NCBI GenBank assembly: GCA_041300525.1
Contig: JBGLNJ010000001.1
Location: forward strand, 4,960,001 to 5,024,000
Length of the DNA: 64,000 nucleotides
Reading direction: 5' to 3'
DNA from: JBGLNJ01 sp041300525
Lineage (GTDB): Bacteria > Chloroflexota > Anaerolineae > Fen-1058
Position numbers and translations under genes: made by a program. Below are positions 37,591 to 46,434 of this stretch, in pieces. The stretch's first letter is position 1. Each line of letters begins with the position of its first letter. Under the pieces are notes generated by a model, which saw nothing but the letters and a program-made list of their open reading frames with translations, made no database searches and was not told the origin of the DNA.

Positions 37591-37637
37591 AACCGCCGCC
37601 GACTGAGCGGCGTTTCTCTGCCACGCATTTCGATCTC
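37591..37637 (+). repeat. TA-associated repeat, copy 2
   Basis: CCGCCGCCGACTGAGCGGC, then GTTTCTCTGCCACGC and ATTTCGAT. It matches the unit at 36741-36787 with a two-base length difference. Confidence 0.65.
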
Positions 37638-37650
37638 TGAGATTTGACCT

Positions 37651-38103
37651 TTGGAACAGATCATTTACCTCGAACCTACCGACGACATTATCAGCATCCG
37701 CGACCGCGTGGAAATGGCCGAGGCCAAGCGTGTGCTGCTGGTCGTCCCGCCGTACTCGAATGTGCTGGCCCGCCGCGTGGATCTGCAAGTCATCCAACGC
37801 AGCGCCGCGCAGGCCGGGATTGACGTGGCGCTCGTCACAACAGATGGCGTCGTCCGTTCGCAGGCGCGCGAGTTGGGCCTGCCGTTTTTCGATTCCATTA
37901 GCGCGGGCAAACGCAGAAATCGCTGGCGCGCGCCGCGCGATGATGAAGAACTGGCGCCGCCGCGCCGCAACGACGAGGCGTGGAGAGCGGCCGCGCAGCG
38001 CGGGGAAGCGCAGGCGCGCGCGGGGCGGCATCGCGGCGTGCGATTGGCATTGGCCTGGCTGTTGTTTTTTGTCGTGTTGGTTGTGTTTGCCCTCGGCGCG
38101 GCG
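37651..38103 (+). CDS. Baseplate-J-like membrane protein, N-terminal fragment
   Basis: About 150 residues, probably from TTG 37651 because a stop codon lies two codons upstream. It has LEPTDDIISIRDRVEMAEAK, RVLLVVPPYSNVLARRVDL and ALVTTDGVVRSQARELGLPFF, then a basic linker and a transmembrane helix LALAWLLFFVVLVVFALGAAL. I associate this arrangement with the N-terminus of Chloroflexota baseplate-J/gp47-like proteins; confidence is moderate. Cut by a nuoH fragment. Confidence 0.55.
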
Positions 38104-38453
38104 CTTACGGCGGGCGCCAGCACCAGGCTGCGTTCAGCGCCAAACAAATTGACCTTGCCGCCCACCGGGATGACGGCGAATACCAGGAACGCCGGCAGCA
38201 GTGTGACGATGGGCGCGAGCGTAAAGATGATCTTGTCTGCGCCTGCCGGCGTGAGCTCTTCTTTGAAAAACAGCTTGAGTCCGTCGGCGATGGGCTGCAG
38301 CAGGCCGAACTTGCCCGCGCGGTTCGGGCCGTAGCGCATCTGCAAGCGCGCCAGGAACTTGCGCTCGATCCACGTGGCGTAGGCAAAGCCGCCCATCGCC
38401 AGGGCAAAGATCAGCAGGCTTTTGATGGATGCTTCGATCAAAAAATCAGCCAT
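38104..38453 (-). CDS. nuoH: NADH-quinone oxidoreductase subunit H, N-terminal fragment
   Basis: About 116 residues from ATG 38453: ADFLIEASIKSLLIFALAMG, GFAYATWIERKFLARLQMRY, GPNRAGKFGLLQPIADGLKL and FFKEELTPAGADKIIF. These are the strongly conserved first helices and quinone-site loop of complex I subunit H. The remaining six or so helices are missing. It follows nuoG by 63 bases on the same strand, matching the usual nuo operon order. Confidence 0.92.
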
Positions 38454-38516
38454 AGTTCCTCAAGCGTATTGCGTATTTCGTTCGCGCCGAACGGAACACG
38501 CAATACGGAATACAAA

Positions 38517-40783
38517 CTACTTTTTGATCACGTTGGTCAATGTGATATTCGTCGTGATGGGCGCGGACACGAGCACCGCACCGGTGGGCGCTTGCCCATC
38601 CACGCGAGCGGTCATCTCGCGCTCGCCGGATGCGAGCGTCACCGTCACCACGTCGCCATCGGCAATGCCCAATCGCGCAGCGTCGGCTTGGGAAAGCTCG
38701 ATATATGGCGCAAGCGTGTGCGCGTCGAGCACGTGCGACTGCGCGATGAGCGTGCCGCGATGATACAGCCGGCGCACCGGCACGGCGACCGTCTCGCCCG
38801 ACGGCAGCGCGGGCGGTTCGACCCACGTGACGGCCCAGCGCGGCATCTTTTCGCACTCGGCGGGATATTGCGCGCCCAGGCCGCCGCGATTGTCATACGC
38901 CGTGCCGCCGAAATACAAATCCTCCGCGCTCACGGGCGGCCATTGCTCGCGCGTTTGAGCCAAGCGCGCACAAGTCAGGCCCGCATACGCCGGAACAACT
39001 CCAACCAGTTCTTCCATCACTTGTTCAGCCGTGAAATAGCGCCAGTTCATCCCCAGCCGCCGGCCAATGTCCACGATAATGTCCCAGTCGGGACGCGCGT
39101 CTGCCGACACGGGCAACGCAGCGTAAAAACGCTGGACGCGCCGTTCGGCGTTCGTGTAGGTGCCGTCGCGCTCGGCGAACGAAACCGCCGGAAGCACCAC
39201 GTTCGCGCGCTTGGCCGTCTCGGTCAAGAATAAATCCTGCACGACGATAAACGCATCCTGCGCAGCGGGCAACGCTTCACCATCGCCCACTGGATCCGTC
39301 CCCAAAATGTACAATGCTTTCGCATTTGAAACTTTAAATTTGGAATTTGAAATTTGATCCGCCGCGCCCTGCGAATTATTGTGCGGCAAAAGCCGGAGCA
39401 ACCCGTTATTCGGTCGAGCCACATGGCCGGTGACGATGGCAAGATTGGCAACGGCCTGCGTCAGCGCCTCGCCATCGGCAACACCTTCGCCCCCCACGAT
39501 GAACACGGCATCGGTCGCATGGGCGAGTGCGCGCGCAGCCTGGATCAAGTCCTGTTGCGGGACACCCGTCAAAATGGAGGTGCGCTCGGATGTGTAGCCC
39601 GCCACTTGCGTCTTGAGTTCATTCAACCCGTCAATCTTGGCCGCCACTTGTGGCTTGACCAGATTTTCGGCGAAAATCACATTGAGCAGACCCAGCACGA
39701 CCTGCGTTTCCGTTCCATAGCGATAGCGCAGGCCCTGGGTATACCGGTCAAGCTTGGTTGCGCGCCCATTTGCGACGACGAGCGATGCGCCGCGCTTGAG
39801 CGCGCCTCGGATGCGCAAGAGCCATACGGGCGCTTCTTCTTCCACATCTCCCGCGATGACGAAAACGGCGGCGCCCTTGCCCATCGCTCCAAAATCGGTG
39901 CCGCTCGCCACGCCATATCGCCGGGCGACGTCGTACCCCGCCACACGCGGGCGGACCTCGATATTGTGCGCCCCAAGCCCCTCGCGGAACAATTTGGCAA
40001 AAACGTACAAGTCTTCGTTCGCCAATCGGTCGCCCACCAAGCCCGCCACGTGCTCGTCGGCGGCCTTCAAGTGCCCGGCGACCATCGAGAGCGCGTCATC
40101 CCACGACGCCGGCTTGAGCGCGCCATTCGCATCGCGCACCAGCGGGCCGGACAGCCGCTCGGCGCTGCGGGCGTGACCGTGACCAAAGCGGCCCTTGTCG
40201 CAAATCCAGATTTCGTTGACTTGCTCGTTTTGGCGCGGCATCACGCGCAGGATTTCCCATCCGCCGCCGCTCTTGGCGCTGCGGCGCGTGCCCAGCGTGA
40301 GATTGCAGCCCACGGCGCAGTGATTGCACACGCTCGGCACGTTCTTGAGCTCCCACGGCCTCGCGCGAAAGTGAAAGTCTTGCGTCGTCAACGCGCCGAC
40401 GGGGCACACATCCGTCGTGTTGCCGGAGAAATGACTGTCGAACGGCGGATCGGAGAATGTCGTGATCTCCATGGTGCGCCCGCGATTGTAAAAGCCCAGC
40501 ACATGATCGTCCGCGATTTCGTCCTGGAAACGGATGCAGCGCGAGCATTGGATGCAGCGCTCGCGGTCGAGGAAAATCAAATCGCCCAGCGGCACCTGCT
40601 TGGCAAGATGCTGTTTCTCCGCATATTCAAAGCGCGTCTGGCCGGGGCCAAAACCGAGCGTCAGGTTTTGCAGCGGGCACTCGCCGCCCTTGTCGCAAAT
40701 GGGACAGTCGAGCGGATGGCTGGTGAGCAAAAACTCGAGCACCGCGCGCTGCGCGTCCTTGACGACCTGCGTTTCCGTGCGCT
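38517..40783 (-). CDS. nuoG: NADH-quinone oxidoreductase subunit G, N-terminus lost
   Basis: About 755 residues. The first [2Fe-2S] domain is absent; it begins TETQVVKDAQRAVLEFLLTS. Present are HPLDCPICDKGGECPLQNL, the ferredoxin-like cluster region CIQCSRCIRFQDEI, DVCPVGALTT, the [4Fe-4S] motif CNHCAVGCNLTLG and the molybdopterin-oxidoreductase-like domain. Near residue 480 an AT-rich heptamer array adds QISNSKFKVSNAK in frame, which the fold does not need. The upstream end is joined to adenosine deaminase. Confidence 0.92.
39322..39356. repeat. AT-rich heptanucleotide array inside nuoG
   Basis: Five 7-mers on the plus strand: GCATTTG, AAACTTT, AAATTTG, GAATTTG, AAATTTG. Far more AT-rich than the surrounding gene, and translated in the nuoG frame. 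Confidence 0.7.
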
Positions 40784-41427
40784 CCCCAGATGCTCTGTGC
40801 GCCGGCAGCTTCGCCCGCGTGCGCGCTGGTGTAAAAACCAAGACGCCGGGCCTCTTGATAGACTTGCTCGAACGGCTCGGGCGGGAACTCGAGTTCCGAG
40901 CCGCCTATCCCAACACCAACCACGCCCAGGTTTCGCACCTCGTTCACTTCTGCAAGTCTCATCGCGGCGTTTTGCGGCCCAAAATTTCGAACAAAATCGG
41001 CCACCAGCGCGACCTCGATCTCCGGCGCTTTGGATAGGCCGGCGCGGATCGCCTCGGTGAGCTTTTGCGTTTCCAGGCCGTGCCGATAAAAGTCAGCGGG
41101 CGAGAAAAAGGCTTCCACGTAGCGAATGTTCTGGCGCGCGAGGTCTCGGGCGACTGCCTCGGCGATGAAGGTAAAGTCTTGATACTCGCGGAGAAACTGG
41201 TTCTTCCATACCCAGGTCTCGATAAAGTGCGGGAAGTCCCGGTATTCGAATCGCTGCGCAAGAGCTTGCAGATCTGGAACGGATGGATCTCCTCCATACT
41301 TGAGCACGAGTTCCCACAGCGCGTGGTGTGGAATAGCACCCTCAAGGTGCAGGTGAAGCTCGACCTTGGGGACTCGCTCGAACCAGCTCGTGTCTGATGT
41401 CCATGTGTTAGTCATGTTGTCCATCAT
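40784..41427 (-). CDS. Adenosine deaminase family, N-terminal part
   Basis: About 215 residues. The start could be any of the Met codons at 41427, 41424 or 41412. Metal-site HLHLEGAIP (HxH) and HAGEAAGAQSIWGA are visible, with ADFVRNFGP between; these belong to adenosine/AMP deaminases that hydrolyse adenosine to inosine. The second half, with the SDDP metal Asp, is missing because nuoG follows in a shifted frame. Confidence 0.82.
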
Positions 41428-41444
41428 GTGATCTTTAGGAAAGA

Positions 41445-41470
41445 TGGGCCGCTATCGGGATAGCGGCCCA
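41445..41470. repeat. Perfect 26-bp palindrome, GCCGCTAT family
   Basis: TGGGCCGCTATCG followed by its exact reverse complement. It shares the GGCCGCTATC arm with the paired palindromes at 2286-2347. It lies between adenosine deaminase and the M24 gene. Confidence 0.8.
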
Positions 41471-41553
41471 CGATGATTCCCGCCAGGATTCGGATGCCGC
41501 CATCCGGGGCGACAAGCCTCCGCCTCTGTTGCCTGAACGGTTACGATTGTCGC

Positions 41554-42747
41554 TTACGCCGGAATGATCAGGCTATCCAAATCGCGCGGATAGTACGTCA
41601 AAAGCTCCATGCCATCCGCCGTAATCAGCGCCGTGTCCGAATGGCGAAAGCCGCCGAGGTCGGGCGCGTACAGCCCGGGTTCTACCGTGAACACCATCCC
41701 CGGCTTGATTTCAGTCGGGTCGCCCACGTCCAGGAACGGCCCCTCGTGATAGCGCAGTCCAATCGCATGGCCGGAGTGGTGCTTCCAGTATTTCATCAGG
41801 TCATTGGCCTCGTAATAACCGCGCACCGCCCGATCCACGTCGGAGCATTTCGCGCCGGGCCGCAGCGCATCAAAGGCTGTCTCCTGAACCTTTTTCATGT
41901 GCTCGAACATCCGGCGCTGCTCGTCGGAGGGCCGGCCCACGACCATCGTCCGTTCCAGTTCCGAGTTGTAGCCCCACATCGGCGCGCCAGCGCCCGTCAC
42001 CAGCACGTCGCCCGCCTGGAACACGGTGTTGTTCGTCAGCGCGTGCGGGATGGCGGCATTGCGCCCGATCTGCCCGCGATAGCCGGCGGAAGCTCCATCG
42101 CCAAACATGCTCTGCGCGCGATACAGCGGCCCCAGCGTGTCGAGCATGGCGAGCGTCGCGTCGTTGCCGGCGCGCAGGCTCACCTCGGTCTCGGTGGCGC
42201 CGACGCGCGTGTAGCGCTGCAACAGCCGGTGCGCCAGGTTGCCCCACTTGACGCTCTCGCGGATCAGAGCGATCTCGGCCTCGCTCTTGATCATCATCGC
42301 GTCTTCGATAAAGCCGGTCACGCGCACCACCGTCCCACCGGTCAGCTCGCTCAGCGAAGGGCCGCGATAGCCCAGCATCCACGGGTAGCCGTCGCTATCC
42401 GCGCCGATCTTGCCCGCGATCCCCATCTCGGCCAAGGCCTTTTTCAAAATCTGCATCGGGTGCGGTTCGTAGGGATATTCCACGTAATAGTCCACGCGCT
42501 CGAACTGCGTTTTGGATCGGGCATGTTCCACTTCGAGGCGCGGAACGAACATGGCCCTTTCGCCCTCGGCATTCATCACGAAAGCGATGGGGCGCTCGGT
42601 GGGGATGAAGGCAAAACCCGTCAGGTACAGGATGTAATAGTTGTCGAACACTACGACGCCGCTGAGGTTCTGCGAGCGGATGTGTTCGAGCAACTGGGCG
42701 GCGCGGGCCTGAAACTCGGCGTGCGTAATGTTGATAGAGGGCAACAT
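41554..42747 (-). CDS. M24-family (pita-bread) hydrolase with degenerate metal site
   Basis: 397 residues, complete. The N-terminal creatinase-like domain (VVVFDNYYILYLTGFAFIPT) is followed by the pita-bread domain. Residues that normally bind two metals are changed: the DxGA Asp is Gly (LVTGAGAPMWGYNSELERT), the second Asp is Glu (SELERT), and RIED becomes FRHSD. GHAIGLRYHEGP and FTVEPGLY keep His and Glu. This pattern resembles metal-free creatinase-type members more than Xaa-Pro peptidases. TAGAAT lies upstream on the minus strand. Confidence 0.8.
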   Translation of the reverse strand: MLPSINITHAEFQARAAQLLEHIRSQNLSGVVVFDNYYILYLTGFAFIPTERPIAFVMNAEGERAMFVPRLEVEHARSKTQFERVDYYVEYPYEPHPMQILKKALAEMGIAGKIGADSDGYPWMLGYRGPSLSELTGGTVVRVTGFIEDAMMIKSEAEIALIRESVKWGNLAHRLLQRYTRVGATETEVSLRAGNDATLAMLDTLGPLYRAQSMFGDGASAGYRGQIGRNAAIPHALTNNTVFQAGDVLVTGAGAPMWGYNSELERTMVVGRPSDEQRRMFEHMKKVQETAFDALRPGAKCSDVDRAVRGYYEANDLMKYWKHHSGHAIGLRYHEGPFLDVGDPTEIKPGMVFTVEPGLYAPDLGGFRHSDTALITADGMELLTYYPRDLDSLIIPA

Positions 42748-42867
42748 AGCGAAATCTCCTTGTGACTTTTATTTTGGGCTACATTCTACCGCATCTGGGG
42801 GTTTTGGAGCAAATGCCTCTTCGGCGCTCACGTTCACCTGATCGTCGGCCGGCTTTCCTCCTGTGCC

Positions 42868-42906
42868 GACATAGGGATGTCGGCCTACATGGAGATGATG
42901 TCGGCC
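42868..42906. repeat. Palindromic GCCGACAT repeat
   Basis: TGCCGACATAGGGATGTCGGC, read in two arms (GCCGACAT / ATGTCGGC) with a short loop, then CTACATGGAGATG and another ATGTCGGCCTACA. It lies in the 158-base gap between the M24 gene and the SDR scrap. Confidence 0.65.
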
Positions 42907-43063
42907 TACAACGTCCTGCCGCCGTCCACGACGAGCACATGGCCTGTGACAAACTCGGCGCGGATGAGATACAACACAGCCTCGACTACATCTTGCGGCG
43001 AACCGAGCCGGTCAAGCGGAGTGGCTGTCCGCAACGTGTCCCACTGTTCATCCGTCCAGCCCC
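42906..43063 (-). CDS. Short-chain dehydrogenase/reductase, C-terminal scrap
   Basis: About 52 residues: WTDEQWDTLRTATPLDRLGS, PQDVVEAVLYLIRAEFVTGH and VLVVDGGRTL. This is the substrate-loop to C-terminus part of an SDR (the P..R.G.P..V...V.FL and TG....DGG pattern). The NAD-binding and catalytic Tyr region is missing. Confidence 0.8.
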
Positions 43064-43287
43064 ACATACACGCGGACGCGTTGCGGATTCGATAGTGGAA
43101 CGGACTTGATCCACGGCGCGTTTTGCAGCGCGGCCAGGCGTAACGCGGACTCGGTCGCCAGGAACTCGTCGCGGATGGCCTGAGGAATCCAGACCTCGCC
43201 ATAGAGTTCCCGCAGCAAGTCCAGGCGGCCCAAGACCCACAGGGCCACGAGTGGAGTATTATTCGCGATGACTGGCCTGTCGAGCAT
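43064..43287 (-). CDS. DUF3368 PIN-like toxin, N-terminal fragment
   Basis: About 75 residues: MLDRPVIANNTPLVALWVLG, RLDLLRELYGEVWIPQAIRD and EFLATES. The family usually has about 150-160 residues. It overlaps the upstream UPF0175 gene by 29 bases, the normal arrangement of this toxin-antitoxin type. The C-terminus is replaced by the SDR scrap. Confidence 0.75.
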
Positions 43288-43445
43288 GGTTCACATCCGC
43301 GTCCAATTCGTCAGCCGTTTCACCAAAAGGCGAAAGGCCATATTGGCCCAACAGGAACAGGAAGGTGACGCGCGGCACACCCGCCAGCCGCGCAGCCAGC
43401 CCCGTGCTGAGCCGGCCCGTCTCGTACAGCTTGAGCGCCAGCAAG
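43259..43445 (-). CDS. UPF0175 antitoxin, N-terminus lost
   Basis: About 61 residues: LALKLYETGRLSTGLAARLA, GVPRVTFLFLLGQYGLSPFG and ETADELDADVNHA. This is the UPF0175 helix-turn-helix-like antitoxin core. The N-terminal strand that starts such proteins is cut by a beta-barrel fragment at 43445. Confidence 0.78.
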
Positions 43446-43449
43446 AGGC

Positions 43450-43803
43450 GGCGGCATCAATCAATACCGTCTGGAAGGCCGGGCCAGCTGGGGGATCCTG
43501 GACTACGATTCCGAGGGGACCGGGACCAACGACAACGAGAACCATTTTACCATTGAAACCCGCGGTCTGATCGGAGTCGACCTGCCGTTTCCCGGCCAGT
43601 TCATGCTCACGCCCTACGCCGGGCTCGGGTACCGTTACCTGTACGACGACAGCGGCGGCGACCGGACCACGACCGGACATTACACTTACGACCGCGAGTC
43701 CCAGTATTGGTACTTACCCCTGGGGATCGATGCGGTCAAGACCTTCGGGGCCGGCTGGTCGGCCAAGTTGACCTTGGAATACGATTTATTTATCGACGGA
43801 CAG
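43450..43803 (+). CDS. Proteobacterial outer-membrane beta-barrel protein, internal scrap
   Basis: About 118 residues in one frame: INQYRLEGRASWGILDYDSE, NENHFTIETRGLIGVDLPFP, MLTPYAGLGYRYLYDDSGG, WYLPLGIDAVKTF and GWSAKLTLEYDLFIDGQQKS. Alternating aromatic beta-strands and turns indicate an outer-membrane barrel, not expected in a monoderm-like Chloroflexota. Both ends are joins. Confidence 0.65.
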
Positions 43804-43805
43804 CA

Positions 43806-43840
43806 GAAAAGCCACCGAGGAAATCCCCAGTGGCTTTTGT
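43806..43840 (-). terminator. Terminator of the alpha-2-macroglobulin gene
   Basis: Stem AAAGCCAC / GTGGCTTT with a GGGGA/TTCC inner region, read on the minus strand and ending in a TTTTCTG run. It lies about 20 bases beyond the stop of the macroglobulin gene. Confidence 0.65.
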
Positions 43841-43860
43841 CACGTCGTGACCGACAAGCA

Positions 43861-46137
43861 CTATTGCCCACTCACCGTCAACTGCGTCGGCTGGACGACG
43901 GCGCGCTGCTCGGGATTGTAGTAATCGTAAGACGAGCCGGGCTGCGTCTTGGCGCGCAGCGGGAAGCGCGCCTTGAGCCGGTACGTAAAGGCGAGCGTCT
44001 GCTCCGACGAGAAATTCTCGACGTAGAGAATGATCTGCCGCCCGGTCAGCTCATAGCGCCCGATGACGTTCTTTTCCACCAGCGCGCTGAGGTCATCGGC
44101 CTGCACCGTAAAGCCGGGCGGGATGCCCAGGTCGAGCAGCACCATCTTGGCGACGCCGGCCCGCGTGAGTTTAGCGCGCACGCTGACGTTGACCACGTCG
44201 TCCACTGCAAGCGACGTGCGGTCATAGGCCACGCCCACGCTCATCAGCCCGACGGGTTCCGGCTCCGGCGGCGCGACCGACCACGGCAGGTAATAGATCG
44301 CCGTCACCTGGTACATCAGGCTGCCCTGGCCGGAGAGGTCGAGCGACACGCGATTCTCGCCGGGGTTCACGTCGTCGAACGTGACGACGCGCACCACGTC
44401 CGCATTTTCCGGCGTGAACTGGAACGACTGCGGAGTGCGACCGTTGAGCGAGACGCTCACCGTCGCTTTGGCGTCGCGCACGTCGCCGGCCGTGGCGGAC
44501 AGCATCAACGCCTTGAGCGACCAGATGGTGGCCTGCGTGCTGCCCCACGTGCCCCAGCTATCCTTGCTCTTGACGATGAACGACATGGCCTCGTTCGCCA
44601 GCGGCAGGTTGCGTCCGCCGCGGATCAGCGCGTGGATCGCCAGCGCCGTGGATTCGACCGCGCCGGTGTTGCCATAGCCGCCCATCATCGTGTTTTCACC
44701 GCCCCAGTGCGCGCCCGCGCTCTGCGCGTCGTCGCGCACGACGAGGCTCGCCAGTTGCTCGAGCACCTGCGCCGTCGTCGAATCCTTCGCGTCGGCGGCG
44801 GCGAGCGCGTTGGCGGCAAGCGCCAGCGTGTACGGGTCTTTTTCGTTCGCGGCGTTTGCGCGGATGTAGCTCAACGCGCGTTGCACGTTGGTCTCTTGCG
44901 CGCGGCCTGAATCGGCCAACGCCCACGTGACGAACGACGTCATGCCCAATGCGCCCTTGCCGGCCCGGTAATCGCTTGAGGCCCACGAACCATCTTGAGC
45001 CTGTTGAGCGAATAGCCACTTGGCGGTGCGATCTAGCACGGCTTTGTCCACGGGATAGACCTTGGCCATGTCCGTCAGTTGCAATAGCCCATAAGCCGAA
45101 AGGAACAGTTGACCCTGGCCGTGGCCCATCAACGAGAATCCGCCGCCGTCGGCCTCGAAGGTGAGCAGGCGTTGGTAGCCCGTGCCGACGTAGCTTTCCG
45201 CCTTCATTTGCGATTCCGGCGCGGCGGTCTTGGTCGAATTCAAATAGCCCAGGACAAGAACATTCGGGTACGTCGCCGACGTACTTTGTTCAAATCAGCC
45301 ATGCGGCAATCTCAGAATCTTTTCCAGGCCCTCCATGACTTGACTGACCACGCCGGGATAGATCTTGACCTCGATGCGCTGCGTCCCCGCGATGGATTCG
45401 AGCGGAACGGTCGTGGTGATGAGCGCGCTCTGGCGCAGCCAGTCGCTCTTGCTCTTGCGGAACAGCCGCCCATCCGGCACCACGGCCACGCTGCGCTTGA
45501 TCGCATCGGACATCTTGTCGCCCCACGCCGTCACCTGGAACGACTGCTCGCCGAACTGCTTGACCTTGATGCGAAAGTAAACCACGTCAATATCGTTGGC
45601 GGCGATTTGCAGCGATTTCTCTGATTGGTCTTGCAACTCGAACCAGTCCTCCGGTTTGACTTGCAGCCGGACGTTTTGCGCTTCGGGCAGGTAATTGTAG
45701 ACGGCGACGGGGATGGCGACCTCGTCGTTTTGCGTGAGCGCCACGGGCAGGTCAATGTCCACAAAAAAATCCTGGAACACGCGCAGCGCCGCATTGCTGA
45801 ATCCGAGCTGACCATCTTGCGTGGAAGCCAGCGCCGTCACGCGCCAAGTCGTGATCGAGTCGGCCAGCGGAACTTCCAACGCCGCAAAGCCGCTCGCGTC
45901 GGTCTTGAGTTCGGGAACCCATAAAAGTGTTTCCGGGAAGAACTGGCGGACGCGCGGCGCTTGCCCGGCCGCTTGCGGTTGAGTCTCTTGCGTGATCTTG
46001 GCGCCGGCCGCTGCGGTGGGAGCGGGCACGGGAGCCGACATCATCGCGCGGGGGAGAGGCGCGAACAAACCTTGCACACCACGGTCGGTGCCGCCGGGCG
46101 CGGCGCCGCACACAAACCGCTTGCCGATGTCGTGCAT
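43861..46137 (-). CDS. Half-length alpha-2-macroglobulin with in-frame TGA at the thioester cysteine
   Basis: 758 codons if TGA (45297-45295, codon 281) is read through; otherwise two frames of 280 and about 477 codons in the same phase. The start at 46137 has AAGGAGAGG close upstream, but the protein begins where others are already mid-length: QFFPETLLWVPELKTD (66-81), then ADSITTWRVTALAST. The thioester site is GCxEQ in homologues; here PHG, TGA, FEQSTSATYPNVLVLGYL. A thioester/TED helical domain (FAQQAQDGSW, AHWGGEN) and a C-terminal receptor-binding-like domain follow. No signal peptide is seen. Such proteins trap proteases covalently. Confidence 0.8.
45267..45287 (-). promoter_or_regulatory. 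Hairpin after the TGA codon, SECIS-like
   Basis: On the transcript, ten bases after TGA, GTACGTC and GACGTAC form a perfect 7-bp stem around a GGC loop. The loop starts 17 nt after the TGA, and G occupies its first two positions. This fits the general shape of bacterial SECIS elements, but the stem could also be chance. Confidence 0.35.
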
Positions 46138-46148
46138 GTCCTCTCCTT

Positions 46149-46217
46149 TCCACGAAGGGCACTAAGAACACGAAGAGATATTCTCAAAACCTTCGTGACT
46201 TTGTGTTCTTCGTGGAG
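46149..46217. repeat. Inverted pair of nonamer arrays
   Basis: CCACGAAGG, GCACTAAGA, ACACGAAGA (about 46150-46176), then CCTTCGTGA, CTTTGTGTT, CTTCGTGGA (about 46190-46216). The second array is an imperfect reverse complement of the first, so the region could fold as a long hairpin just upstream of the macroglobulin start. Confidence 0.6.
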
Positions 46218-46389
46218 AAAACAATCGCCACTCTGCGTCCAGTATACGCCGAGAAACATGGCGGACAAAGCGATTGCGTGTATGCCGCGCCGCACTCGTG
46301 TGCTTGACACTTGATAGCACGAGGACTACTATAAACCCGTAGCACAACGACGAATTTGGGATCAAACCAATGAATGACTTTTCCAGTAT

Positions 46390-46416
46390 GTAGGGCAAGT
46401 TGGCAACTTGCCCTAC
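46390..46416. repeat. Perfect 27-bp palindrome, GTAGG...CCTAC family
   Basis: GTAGGGCAAGTTG, one central G, then its exact reverse complement. It lies 18 bases before the start of the next membrane protein, so it may end up in its 5' leader. Confidence 0.8.
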
Positions 46417-46434
46417 GCATGACGGAGGTCCATC

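Noticed and set aside
39354..41060. 568-residue plus-strand frame over nuoG and adenosine deaminase
   Set aside because: Antisense of two recognised genes, Arg/His/Ala-rich, no domain.
43603..44910. 435-residue plus-strand frame joining the beta-barrel fragment to sequence over the macroglobulin
   Set aside because: Only the first part (to about 43803) is real coding; the rest is antisense of the macroglobulin.
45244..45300. Frameshift as explanation for the split macroglobulin
   Set aside because: Both halves are in the same phase; the only interruption is the single TGA codon at the Cys position.
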